This document shows, in pieces, positions 27,603-37,800 of a DNA stretch of 64,000 bases (positions are counted from its first letter, which is position 1; every line of letters begins with the position of its first letter). Under the pieces are notes generated by a model. It was not told the origin of the DNA. It ran no database searches and was given only the letters and a program-made list of their open reading frames with translations. This stretch comes from Actinomycetes bacterium (GTDB taxonomy: Bacteria; Actinomycetota; Acidimicrobiia; Acidimicrobiales; Bog-793), in contig JAKABW010000012.1 in the NCBI GenBank assembly GCA_021796535.1, positions 1-64,000 of the forward strand, given 5' to 3'. Made by a program: the position numbers and the translations under genes.

Positions 27603-29634
27603 CCACAGAATCCTCCGTCACAAAGCCCTGCGTCGGGTTGATCCAATGCCCGCGGATATCCTCTTTTATTTTGGCAATGAAACTTTCCAGAGGGACGGCC
27701 CTAATCGGGTCTTTGGCGCCCCGCAAATTGACTCCCACAGTCCCGCCGGCTACATCTTCGTCTCCGACGGCCAAGACATAAGGAGTCTTTTCCAGCTTCG
27801 CCTGGCGTATTCTTGCGGAAAGAGGTTCTTTTGCCTGCACATAATCGACTCTGATGCCTTCCTCCGCCAAAAGCTGCTTTACCCGCTGACAATAGCTTTC
27901 ATGGGTATCTCTGATGGGAAGAATTTTCACTTGCACGGGAGCAAGCCAGGTGGGCAAAGCGCCGGCATAGTGTTCCAGAAGAACGCCAAAAAACCTCTCC
28001 ACGGTGCCGAAAAGTGCCCGGTGGATCATAACCGGTCTGTGTTTTGCGTTGTCGGAACCCACATAGGATAAGTCAAACCTCTGCGGAAGCTGGAAGTCAA
28101 GTTGAACGGTGGACATCTGCCAGGTACGGCCTATGGCATCTTTGGCCTGCACGGAAATCTTCGGACCGTAAAAGGCCCCGCCGCCTTCGTCCAAAACAAG
28201 GGGAATGTCCATGGCCTCGGCGGTGTCGTGCAAAGCTTTGGTGGCTTCTTCCCATTCGAGGTCGGAACCAACGGCTTTGGCTTCGGGGCGCGTGGAAAGT
28301 TCCAAATAAAAATCACTCAGTCCGAATTCGCGGAGCAAGTCCAAGACGAACGTCAAAATGGACTTGAGTTCTTCTGTCATCTGCTCTCTTGTGCAAAATA
28401 TGTGTGAGTCATCCTGAGTCATACCCCTGACCCTGGTAAGCCCGTGAACGACACCGGATTTTTCGTATCTGTAAACTGTCCCAAATTCAAACAGCTTCAG
28501 CGGCAACTCCCGGTATGAACGCTGTTTGGAACGGAAAATCAGGATGTGAAAAGGACAGTTCATGGGTTTTAAGTAGTATTTTGTCTCCCCGTCGATCTCC
28601 ATGGGCGGGAAAATGTTTTCGCCGAACCAATTCAGATGTCCCGATATTTCGAAAAGATCGCCTTTCGTAATATGCGGGGAATAGACAAATTGATATCCCT
28701 CTTCTTCGTGACGCATGCGGGAGTAATCTTCCATCGTCTTTCTGATGAGACCGCCCTTCGGATGAAAAACGGCCAGACCGGAACCTATCTCATCGGGAAA
28801 AGAAAACAGATCGAGTTCCAAGCCGAGTTTTCTGTGGTCACGGCGCTCGGCTTCCGCCAATCGGTTAATATGCTCGGCAAGCATTTTATCCGATTCAAAT
28901 GCGGTTCCGTAAATTCTCTGCAGTTGTTGTCTCTTCTCGTCACCACGCCAATAAGCTCCGGCCACTTTTAAGAGCTTGAAGTGGCCAAGCGCACCGGTGT
29001 GGGGGACATGGGGACCTCTGCACAAATCGACGAACGCGTCACTGTTGCGGTATGCGGTGACAGTGAGACTCTCCGGAGACGCTTCGGCGGAGAACTCGCC
29101 CTTGGAGGCATCGGCAACCGCAATATTTTCTATAATTTCTGTCTTAAACGGCTGTGCACCGAACAGGTGCAGGGCGGCATCTATTTCATGTTCTTCCCTT
29201 GTAAAAGGCTGTTTCTCCGCTATAATTTTTCTCATTGCCTCTTCTATTTTTTCAATGTCGGCTTCCGTAAAGTGCTTGCCGTCGGGAAGAGAGAAGTCGT
29301 AATAGAAGCCGTCTTCTATGGCCGGTCCTATCGCAAAGTACGCGCCCGGCCACAAAGACGTGACGGCCTGTGCCATCACGTGGGCGGTGGAGTGCCTGAG
29401 GATATGTCTCCCCCGTTCGCTCGCCGCCTCAATCAGCTTGACTTTGTCGCCGTTCTTCAAAACATATGAAAGGTCTTTTTCATCTCCGTTGACCTCAGCC
29501 GCTATGACGCTCCGGATGAGCTTTTTGTCCGCTTGCCCGAGTAAGTCAGAAACCGTCGACCCGAAATCAAGAGTCAGGGTTGTGTCATCTTCCAACCTGA
29601 CAGTGACATTTTCATTTGCTTCCGCGGTCACCAT
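27547..29634 (-). CDS. thrS: Threonyl-tRNA synthetase
   Basis: Threonyl-tRNA synthetase, 695 residues. It has an N-terminal TGS domain (about 1-65), the tRNA editing domain with HSTAHVMAQAV, the class II catalytic core with zinc-site MNCPFHILIF, motif 2 VYRYEKSGVVHGLTRVRG and motif 3 around HRALFGTVERF, and the anticodon-binding domain (LPIRDTHESY). Length is normal with a short tail. AAGGAG lies just before the start; GTG three bases later is possible. I see no T-box-type leader upstream. Confidence 0.96.
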   Translation of the reverse strand: MVTAEANENVTVRLEDDTTLTLDFGSTVSDLLGQADKKLIRSVIAAEVNGDEKDLSYVLKNGDKVKLIEAASERGRHILRHSTAHVMAQAVTSLWPGAYFAIGPAIEDGFYYDFSLPDGKHFTEADIEKIEEAMRKIIAEKQPFTREEHEIDAALHLFGAQPFKTEIIENIAVADASKGEFSAEASPESLTVTAYRNSDAFVDLCRGPHVPHTGALGHFKLLKVAGAYWRGDEKRQQLQRIYGTAFESDKMLAEHINRLAEAERRDHRKLGLELDLFSFPDEIGSGLAVFHPKGGLIRKTMEDYSRMRHEEEGYQFVYSPHITKGDLFEISGHLNWFGENIFPPMEIDGETKYYLKPMNCPFHILIFRSKQRSYRELPLKLFEFGTVYRYEKSGVVHGLTRVRGMTQDDSHIFCTREQMTEELKSILTFVLDLLREFGLSDFYLELSTRPEAKAVGSDLEWEEATKALHDTAEAMDIPLVLDEGGGAFYGPKISVQAKDAIGRTWQMSTVQLDFQLPQRFDLSYVGSDNAKHRPVMIHRALFGTVERFFGVLLEHYAGALPTWLAPVQVKILPIRDTHESYCQRVKQLLAEEGIRVDYVQAKEPLSARIRQAKLEKTPYVLAVGDEDVAGGTVGVNLRGAKDPIRAVPLESFIAKIKEDIRGHWINPTQGFVTEDSVDVQKQGTTPEARDNHSDL

Positions 29635-29872
29635 TGCTCCTTATTCAACATTGTTTCGGCGGTCAGAACAAAAACGTCCCGTCCGCAGCTTTATTTACTT
29701 GGAATGTTAGCATTCTCACGGCCGGAGATAACCTTGAAATATGACAAAATGGCGCCCGCAACGGCCGCTACCGCTGGAAATACCGGGATCAGAGGAAAAA
29801 AATTTGGAACATTAAAAATAAAAAATACACGTAACTGTACTATAATAATGCTTTATTTTTGTGGATAAAAAA

Positions 29873-31048
29873 TTACCGGCTGATATCCACGCCCAGCAAG
29901 GCGGCCGCTTCGGAAACGTTTTGTCCGGCCTCGGCGGCTTCATCCATAACCTCCAACGCGGAGGGCACGTCGAGGTCTTCATCCAGACACTCCCGAATCC
30001 GTTTTGCAAAGGCTCCGGTGTTGTCCGGATCAAGCTTTTTCCCGAAAGAAGACTTCTTCCAGAGGTCCAGTCTCTGTTCGGCAAGTTCCGTCATCCCGGA
30101 ACTCCACTCAATAGAATCCCTGTAGTGTTTGGAGAGCAACGCCACTCTTACGGCGGCGGCGGAATGCTCTTTGAGCAAATCCGAAACAAAAACAAGGTTG
30201 CCGAGAGATTTTGACATCTTCTCGCCTTCATATCGCAACATGGCCACGTGCATCCAATGTTTTGCAAACGGCTTCTTCGTGACACTTTCCGACTGTGCCG
30301 TCTCGCACTCGTGGTGAGGGAAAATCAAATCTGTCCCTCCCCCATGGATGTCGATGGACTCTCCGAGTTCCCGCAATGCGAGCGCCGAGCACTCTATATG
30401 CCATCCGGGTCGGCCCGCTCCCCACAGGGAATCCCAACTCGGTTCATCGTCCAGAGAAGGCTGCCACAAGACAAAGTCCAGAGGGTCTTCTTTGTAAGGA
30501 TCGTCCGGATACCCGCCGCGTTCTTTGGCCAATTGCAGCATTTCTTCCCGCGGCAAGTGGGCAATTTGGCCGAATCTCTCGAAACTGGAAACGTCGAAAT
30601 ACACCGAACCGCCGGCGGTATAGGCATAGCCGGCCTCCAAAACCATCGCTATAAAACCCAAAATGTCATGGATGGCAGATGTGGCTCTGGGTTCTCCGTA
30701 GCAGGGAAGCAGACCGAGCGCTTTCATATCGCGTTGAAACTTGGCTATTTCCAGTGCCGCCAAATCCAGATAATTTACTTCCAGCTGTCTTGCTTTAGCC
30801 AGCAAATCGTCATCCACGTCGGTTATATTTCTTACACATCTTGTTTCATAACCTTTGTCACGCAAATGCCTTTGCAGTACGTCATAAGTTATGTAAGTTG
30901 CGGCATGACCCAGATGAGCGGAATCATAAGGCGTAATCCCGCATGTATACAATTTGACTACTTTATTCGGGGCAAAATCTTTGATCTCTTGCGTGGCGGT
31001 GTCATAAATGCGCATGGCGACGGGGCGCAATATTTCTTTTTCGCTCAT
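29873..31048 (-). CDS. mshC: Mycothiol cysteine ligase MshC
   Basis: MshC joins cysteine to glucosaminyl-inositol with ATP, the third dedicated step of mycothiol synthesis. It derives from cysteinyl-tRNA synthetase. The catalytic core shows YTCGITPYDSAHLGHAA (HIGH-equivalent), zinc-site residues in GWHIECSALA and HHECE, and KMSKSLGN. At 391 residues it lacks the tRNA-binding C-terminus of CysS, and the CGITPYD opening and ITDVDDDLL are MshC-specific. An AGAAGG site lies upstream. It is the firmest actinobacterial marker in the window. Confidence 0.9.
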   Translation of the reverse strand: MSEKEILRPVAMRIYDTATQEIKDFAPNKVVKLYTCGITPYDSAHLGHAATYITYDVLQRHLRDKGYETRCVRNITDVDDDLLAKARQLEVNYLDLAALEIAKFQRDMKALGLLPCYGEPRATSAIHDILGFIAMVLEAGYAYTAGGSVYFDVSSFERFGQIAHLPREEMLQLAKERGGYPDDPYKEDPLDFVLWQPSLDDEPSWDSLWGAGRPGWHIECSALALRELGESIDIHGGGTDLIFPHHECETAQSESVTKKPFAKHWMHVAMLRYEGEKMSKSLGNLVFVSDLLKEHSAAAVRVALLSKHYRDSIEWSSGMTELAEQRLDLWKKSSFGKKLDPDNTGAFAKRIRECLDEDLDVPSALEVMDEAAEAGQNVSEAAALLGVDISR

Positions 31049-31091
31049 TAATTGCAGAACCTTCTGTACAATTCCGGATTGAATATACTTA

Positions 31092-31742
31092 CTACAATCC
31101 TAGTATGCCGAGAGCAGCATGTGCCTTGTAAATTATATTTAAATTGACCAGCACGGCCGTCATCTGTTCGATGGGACCGGCATTGGCCAATCCCCCGCAA
31201 TTGAGAGCCCGCAGTCCCGTAATGCTTTCGACCAAAGAAACCGTTTGATCCCTTGCTTCCGTATCGTCGGAGCAAATTAAGACATCGGCCTTCAGAGTAT
31301 TGCCGATGTCGGCGACTTTGGCGGCCGGCAGATGCTGAAAAGCTATCGATACTTTTGTCGTCGGAAGCAGTGCCTGCATCTCCGCGGCCATCGACCCCCT
31401 TGAAGGAATCCAGGGATGCAATTGTTTGCCGGCCATGTACATGGCGTTTACCATCGACACGAGTACCTTGTTGTCCAACAAATTCCGGAGCTTGTATAGA
31501 ACGTCCAGACAGGCCTCGGCGGGAGCAGCGCAGATAACCAATTCGTTGTCGCAGGCTTCCTCATTGGTAGCCGGAAGCAGCGGCAAATCCCGGTCCGGCC
31601 ATTTATCCCGCAAATCCGCAACAACTTGCCGACTCTTCTCCAAAGACCTGGATCCCACCTGCACTTCGATTGCCGATGCCGCCAACCGAAGAGCCACCGC
31701 TCCTCCGGCGGGGCCTGTGGCACTTATCATACCTATACGCAT
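31092..31742 (-). CDS. npdG: NADPH-dependent F420 reductase
   Basis: A 216-residue Rossmann protein of the F420:NADP oxidoreductase family (Fno/NpdG). Landmarks are the glycine-rich start (MRIGMISATGPAGG), VQVGSRS, ICAAPAEA, SIAFQHLPA, and the C-terminal LRALNCGGLANAGPIEQMT that contacts F420. It moves hydride between NADPH and coenzyme F420, so the host should make F420. AGAAGG precedes the ATG by five bases. It ends 43 bases before mshC begins. Confidence 0.9.
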   Translation of the reverse strand: MRIGMISATGPAGGAVALRLAASAIEVQVGSRSLEKSRQVVADLRDKWPDRDLPLLPATNEEACDNELVICAAPAEACLDVLYKLRNLLDNKVLVSMVNAMYMAGKQLHPWIPSRGSMAAEMQALLPTTKVSIAFQHLPAAKVADIGNTLKADVLICSDDTEARDQTVSLVESITGLRALNCGGLANAGPIEQMTAVLVNLNIIYKAHAALGILGL

Positions 31743-31901
31743 CGAGACCTTCTTTCTTGGATCGCGTTGTCATAAAGCTTTTAGACATACCCGGCTGAAA
31801 ACAAAAACTTCCAATCCAAGGAGTATTTTACTCCCGATTCATAGCGATAAAATGGTTTTTCCCGCGACAAAAGGCCCTTTGCCCGTCGGGATCGAAATAA
31901 T

Positions 31902-32975
31902 TTATAAGCCCCGCTGCAGGTTTTCATTCTCAAAAGCGGAAAATGACAAGAGGCTGTTTTTCTCCCGTCTGAAAGATACCTGTCGTCTGCACAGCAAAAC
32001 TGCAAATATGCCCAAAACAGTGGCAGGCAAAACAAGCATGACGCTCCCTCCGCTTTTGTAGGCATAATCCGCCGCCACAAGCCAGATCACCGCGGCTATG
32101 ACCCCCTTTAGAAGCAAGTTCGGCAATCTGCGGGACAGCAGCCAGCCACAGATCATCCCCGGAAAACCCATCAGAGTAAGCACCAAAAAGAGTCTCATGT
32201 CGAGAGCGGCGAACAAAATCTGCCCGGCCGCGGCAAACACCGACAGAGGCGCAGCCTGCAAGAGGTCTATGGCCACCAATTCCCGTGTATCCATTTCGGG
32301 AAAAATCAGGCTCAAAAAAGACACGGTCAACGACCCGGAGCCTATCGAAGTAAGTCCGAACAAAAATCCGGAAACAACCCCCAAAACAAAAACGGCTCCT
32401 TTTTTCGCCGCCGATACGGCAAAATATTTCCCTTCCGCTCCGTTGCGTTTGCCGTTGTCAGAGTCACGAAACAGAATTGCCCGGCGGAGAAAAAAAAGCG
32501 CGGCGCTCGAAGCCGCCTCCCTTTTTCGCGGAGCGGCAAAACTTCTTATTCCGCTCCCGGGCGGAAGGGGGAAATCCCCGCCCGAGCGGCGGGAGCGCAA
32601 GGCAAACCCTTTGTAAATGCTCAGCAAAAGAGCCGCGGAGCATATGCTGAGCAGCAAAGAAAAAACATAGTCCCAGTGATGCCGCGAAACTTTGGTTTCG
32701 GCAATTTTCACAAATACCCAAGTGGCGAGCAGAGCGGCCGGCAAAGAACCCAGGAGCAAATACCCGGCCACAGCAAAATTGAGCTTTTTGCGCGCCGTAT
32801 ACAGTGCAGCCGTCGCCGGTTTCAAAAGAGCGGAGGAAACTATCCCGGCCGTGATGATTTTGCCCACTTTCAAACCGGAAACCAGGTTCAGAACCGGTAC
32901 CAACAAGGCGTTTGCCCCGGTACCGCCGACTCCCAACAGTACTCCGGCCAAAAAAGCAAGTAAGGCTACCGTCAT
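31902..32975 (-). CDS. TauE/SafE-type membrane permease
   Basis: A sulfite exporter TauE/SafE family protein with about eight transmembrane helices in two halves, each opening with a glycine-rich motif (LLGVGGTGANALLVP near the N-terminus, FGLTSIGSGSLTVSFLSL in the second half). The family moves sulfur-containing or other small anions; the substrate cannot be read from sequence. The central cytoplasmic loop (about 125-190) is long and basic. I chose the ATG at 32975 with GAGG seven bases upstream over the TTG at 32981. Confidence 0.88.
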   Translation of the reverse strand: MTVALLAFLAGVLLGVGGTGANALLVPVLNLVSGLKVGKIITAGIVSSALLKPATAALYTARKKLNFAVAGYLLLGSLPAALLATWVFVKIAETKVSRHHWDYVFSLLLSICSAALLLSIYKGFALRSRRSGGDFPLPPGSGIRSFAAPRKREAASSAALFFLRRAILFRDSDNGKRNGAEGKYFAVSAAKKGAVFVLGVVSGFLFGLTSIGSGSLTVSFLSLIFPEMDTRELVAIDLLQAAPLSVFAAAGQILFAALDMRLFLVLTLMGFPGMICGWLLSRRLPNLLLKGVIAAVIWLVAADYAYKSGGSVMLVLPATVLGIFAVLLCRRQVSFRREKNSLLSFSAFENENLQRGL

Positions 32976-33145
32976 CCACAAACCTCGGCTCTTCGTTATT
33001 CCTAATTCTTATCAAATATATTATATTTATCTGAATACTATGAATAAATCGGCTTTTTTAGCTAAAAGCATTTTGAAATGGGTTTTTGGCAAAGAAAAAG
33101 TCACGCCGTGCCGTGTCAGCACACGGCCCGGCAAGAAACCGGCGT

Positions 33146-34432
33146 TTATTCGCCGATGCCGGCCGTCAGTTGGTCGTCGGTAGTTATGTTGGCGTCAGAA
33201 ATATAGGACATCCCGGGTATTCTGTTGGCATAGTGGCGCTGCGACACGAGGCTGACCCCGAGAGCCAGATAACACGCCACGGAGCCCGTCATCACGGCGA
33301 CGCGCGCGCCGAAATGGCCGGCAAGCCAGCCTATCAGGGGACCGCCGATCGGGGTGGTCCCCATAAAAGCGATGGCCCAGAACGCCATGACTCTGCCCCT
33401 CATTTCCGGAGAAGCGGCAAGCTGCAGCGTGGAATTGCCCATGGAAAGAAAGGCAACGCTGCCAAAACCGACAAAAAACAGGGAGGCGAACTCTAAGTTC
33501 AGTCCTCCCGCCAGTGCCGATACGGTAGTGGCGACCCCAAAAAAGGCAACGGATACCTGAAGCGCTTTGGCACCGGACCTGCCTTTGGCCGCCACCAGCA
33601 GGCCTCCGACGACAGCCCCCATGCCCATTACGGCCGTCATGACGCCGAAAGTCTCCGAGCCGTGACGAAACGTCTCCTTGGCCAGCACAGGCAGGGTGAC
33701 TTGAAATTCGTATGTAAACGTTCCGACGATGCCCATCATAAGAAGCGGAATAAACAAATCCGGCACGCGTCTTACGTAACTGAATCCTTCCGCCAATTGA
33801 CCTTTGGCTTTTTTTACCTCTCCGACCGGTTGCAATGCGCCGACATCCATACGCCTGAGAGAAACGGCCACGGGAATAAAGCTTACGGCATTGACGGCAA
33901 AACACCAGCTTTCACCGGCGGAAGCGATGATAAGACCGGCAATAGCCGGTCCCACCGCACGCGCGACGTTGATAAACGTAGAATTGAGGCTTATCGCGTT
34001 GCGAACCTGTTCGCGCCCGACCATCTCGAGCACAAAGGCTTGCCGAGCCGGATTTTCAAAGCAATTGTTGATCCCCAGCACAAGGGACATGAAAAGTATC
34101 TCCCGGTATGTCGTTGACCCGGTAAACGTTGACACGGCCAATACCGCCGCTTGGATCCCCATCAGGATTTGCAACCAAAACAGCAGCTTCCTTTTCTCGA
34201 CGCGGTCCGCCACCAAACCGGCGTAAGGACCCAGCAGCAAGGTCGGCAATGTCTGCAAAGCAACCGTGACACCCAGATCAGTGGCGGAGTGCGTCAACAG
34301 CAAAACAAGCCAGGACTGAGCCGTGGCCTGCATCCAAGACCCGACCATGGAGAGGAGTTGCGAAAAAGCATACCGTCTATAATTCGCGATTGACAAAGAG
34401 GAAAATGTTTTACCGATTAATCCCGTACGCAA
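33146..34432 (-). CDS. MFS transporter, drug/siderophore exporter type
   Basis: A 428-residue major facilitator superfamily protein with about 12 transmembrane helices. The loop 2-3 motif is GLVADRVEKRKLLF, and FENPARQAFVLEMV is typical of the MFS_3 (EntS-like) group. It is probably an exporter of small molecules. The first codon is TTG without a clear ribosome binding site, so the exact start is uncertain. Confidence 0.88.
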   Translation of the reverse strand: MRTGLIGKTFSSLSIANYRRYAFSQLLSMVGSWMQATAQSWLVLLLTHSATDLGVTVALQTLPTLLLGPYAGLVADRVEKRKLLFWLQILMGIQAAVLAVSTFTGSTTYREILFMSLVLGINNCFENPARQAFVLEMVGREQVRNAISLNSTFINVARAVGPAIAGLIIASAGESWCFAVNAVSFIPVAVSLRRMDVGALQPVGEVKKAKGQLAEGFSYVRRVPDLFIPLLMMGIVGTFTYEFQVTLPVLAKETFRHGSETFGVMTAVMGMGAVVGGLLVAAKGRSGAKALQVSVAFFGVATTVSALAGGLNLEFASLFFVGFGSVAFLSMGNSTLQLAASPEMRGRVMAFWAIAFMGTTPIGGPLIGWLAGHFGARVAVMTGSVACYLALGVSLVSQRHYANRIPGMSYISDANITTDDQLTAGIGE

Positions 34433-34881
34433 ATGATTACACTCTCAAAAAGTCTTTGGTTGTTCCAACAATCCCGCCGCCGAGTATATTCCTTTCCCGC
34501 AGACGATTTGCCGGCGAAAACACGGCAAAACTTACCGGGGTGGCCTCTTTTCGCCCCAAGCGATGCTGATTTTATCGCTGCTTGCGCCGCATTCCCGCTC
34601 CCGGCGCTTCACGCGCCAATCCGACGGTACCAAAGCTCTGCGGCAATTGAGAGAAGCCGAAACCGCTCGACGGATTGCCAACGATACGGCAACGATACGG
34701 CAACGATACGGCAACGATACGGCAACGATACAAACATAACCGATGCCGACAAACGTCCGACGGAGCTCACAACTTTTGTCCATGCGGCAGTCCTCAACCA
34801 AAAGCGCGGCTTTTCTACAGGTTCCCGGCTTGAATCGGAACGACCAATAAACTCTCTTCCGAGGCCCGTTCCAACGGGGAC
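34433..34881. other. Gene-free spacer with minisatellite
   Basis: A spacer between the MFS gene and the c-di-GMP gene on the minus strand. The only open frames cross the 11-base tandem repeat at 34679-34731 and show no protein family, so I call none. No clear terminator or promoter was found. Confidence 0.6.
34679..34731. repeat. Tandem 11-bp repeat, 4.8 copies
   Basis: The unit CAACGATACGG is repeated four times without error, followed by a nine-base partial copy. Unit length is not a multiple of three and the repeat lies outside genes, so copy number can vary freely. It is about 150 bases downstream of the c-di-GMP gene. Confidence 0.95.
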
Positions 34882-37800
34882 TTATGTGGCCTGGCCTCCC
34901 GCAGCCATGTTTTCTATCAGCAGTTCCGTACTCGCATGATCCAGCGGCCGGCCGAGCAGAAATCCCTGTGCGCCGTTACAGCCCACTTCCGCCACTACAT
35001 TCAGCTGGCTCTCCAGCTCCACTCCTTCGGCGACCACTTCCAGATCCAGAGTTCTGCCCAAAGCCACCAGGGTCTGCACCACGGAAACGTCTTCGGCGGA
35101 ATCGGCCAGCGAGGTAACGAAGGATCTGTCGATCTTCAGCACGTCCACCGGAAAACGGCGCAAATAAGCCAGCGACGAGTAGCCCGTTCCGAAGTCGTCA
35201 ATGGCAATCCTTACCCCCAGGCTTTTCAGCTTGCCCATTCTGCCGACGACCGCTTCGGCATCGTGCATCATGGCCGTTTCCGTAATCTCCAACACCAGAT
35301 GCCTCGGATCAAGTCCGGTTGTCGACAACACTTCCGATATGGTCATGATAATCTCGTCCGATTCCACCTGGCGGGCAGAAAGATTTACCGCTATATCGAG
35401 ATTTGCCCCCGCCTTATTCCAGCCGGCGGTGGTCTCACAGGCTTCGTTCAATACATATCTGCCGATGTCGATGATGAGTCTTCCGGATTCTTCCGCCACC
35501 GGAATGAAGTCCCCCGGCTGAATAAGACCTTTGACGGGGTGTTGCCACCTGACCAGTGCCTCCATCCCTATCATCTCGCGCTGGGACAGCCTGAAAATCG
35601 GTTGATAATAAACCCGCAGCTGATGAGCCGCCAGTGCATCGGCCAAATCCATTTCTATTTCCAGACGCTGGTGGGCGCTTCTTTGCATGCTCGGGGCAAA
35701 GCGTACGTATTTATTTTTCCCTAAGGTCTTGGCCTGGTACATCGCCACGTCAGCGTCTTGGAGAAGACTCTCCGCAGATCTGTCCGATCCCGTGGCTATG
35801 CCGATACTGGCACTCACCAGGTAATCACGCTCCAAGATATGGAAGGGGGCATGCAATACGTCTTGGACTCTCTCGGCCAAAAGCTCGGCGACCCCGACGG
35901 AGTCTCCGTTGTCGACAAGAATGGCAAACTCGTCTCCGGCCAGCCTTCCGACCGTATCCGTTTCCCTTGCCACCCGACGCAGTCTGGCGGCGACCGCCAA
36001 GAGGAGTTCGTCTCCCACACTGTGGCCGTAAGCGTCGTTCACTTCTTTAAAATTGTCCAGATCGATGAAAAGTATCGACACGGAAGTATGGTTGCGTTTC
36101 CCCATCGCTATCATCTGTTCGGCCCGGTCTATGATCAACAACCTGTTCGGCAAACCGGTCAGATCGTCGTGTAATGCCTGGTGGCGGAGCTGCTCTTCCA
36201 AATTCCTTCTGTCGGTGATATCGGCGATGGAACCAAGCAAACGCTTTTGGTTATCCTGAGGATCCACGGTAACGACCCCTTGGACGTGATACCACCTGTA
36301 GTTGCCATCCTCGGAAACTACTCTGTGTATCGAATCCAATTTGTCGGAAATGCCGCTGCGGCAGGCTTCTATGCCGGCCTCCAGCGCGACATAGTCATCC
36401 AGGTGAACCTTGTTGAGCCAGTCGCTGATGGCATAATTACGGCTCGTGATACCCAAAACATCGAGCCACCTCTCGGAAAAGTAGACAAACCCGCCATCCA
36501 GACTGTAATCGAATATTCCGTCTGTGGTGGCCTGTGAAATAATTTGATACCGGTTTTTGCTGTAACTCAGTTCTGTTTCCCGGTCAATTATGGATTCCAT
36601 CAGTCTCCGCTGTTCCAAAGCCACGGAAATAAGAATGGAGGCCTGAAAGTAAAAGTCTCTGCCAGTGATCATCGTCAGATTTATTTGGCTGACGAGCGCC
36701 AAAAGACCCCAATATGTGTCCTTTGTTTTGATCGGCAACACCAGTGTTATTTCTCTGTCCGAAGAATTGGCCAGTTCAACCAGGCGACGCGGGGGGAAAG
36801 AAGTGACCGGCATTTTTTTCTCTTCGATCAAAAAAGAGCAGTCTTGCGGATAGCACTGATCTATCAATAAATTGTGCGCTTTCTTGCCGAAGCTTCCCTC
36901 TTGTGCTTCCGGTCCTTTATGATCTTCCGGCTTTTGGTTGGCAAAGATAGGGATAACGTTACTCGGGGATTCAGCCTCCAACATATTGGTGCCGTCCGCT
37001 ACGTCCGACAAGTTGTATCCGTTGTCCCAAATACCCAATACCGCAGCTTTGGTTTTGCTGTCTTTCAAAAAAGGCAGATTGATAATACCTTCTATCGGGC
37101 TTTTCAGCAAAGACAGCGACAGATCATACTCCCTGCGTAAAACGTCATAAAGATCGGTTCTTGCCAAATCTTGCGTTCTCATGTAACTGAGTATGAATAA
37201 CCCAATAATCTCATTACAACGCAATTTATATTGGTATTCTTCGTTCAAATCAGCCGATATTGCGTTGATATAACTACCGATACTGCTTCTGATACTCTCA
37301 ATGACTTCGTAACGGAATGCAATCTTCCACAATGCGTCGGCCGTTGTCAGAATACGGTCTTTGATCTCCAGAAAATCCTGCTCTCCCATATTGATGCCAT
37401 CGGCAATTGTCAGGGCCACCGATTCGGAAATTTCCGTTGCTTTCCTTTCGCTCCTGGAGTACTGCTTTACGGCTTCCCCGATCTGATTGGCTAAATCCGC
37501 ATAAGGATCGACAATTTCTTCCTGTTCTTTTTGACCGTAACCAGGTTTTTGTGCGGGATTACAGCCGCAGGATCTCCTTACAACCAATGAGGTGTCGATA
37601 AAATATTCCTTGTCTTCGACTTCCCCTCCGGTAATTTTACTCACCAGGAGCTGAGCCGCCTTGCTTCCGAGTTCGACAAAATTCTGACGTACGCTTGTCA
37701 GGGAAGGGCGTACCAAAAAGCTCTGCTCTATGTCATCAAAGCCCACTATAACTTGATCTCTTGGGAACTGGTATCCGTGTTTGCTGAGTTCTTTGATAAG

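Noticed and set aside
29635-29872. T-box leader upstream of thrS
   Set aside because: No T-box sequence or terminator/antiterminator pair could be seen.
34679-34731. Possible CRISPR array
   Set aside because: Units of 11 bases without spacers are a simple tandem repeat; no cas genes nearby.
34433-34939. 168-residue plus-strand frame across the 11-bp tandem repeat
   Set aside because: It overlaps the end of the c-di-GMP gene antisense and reads the repeat in shifting frames; no protein-like features.
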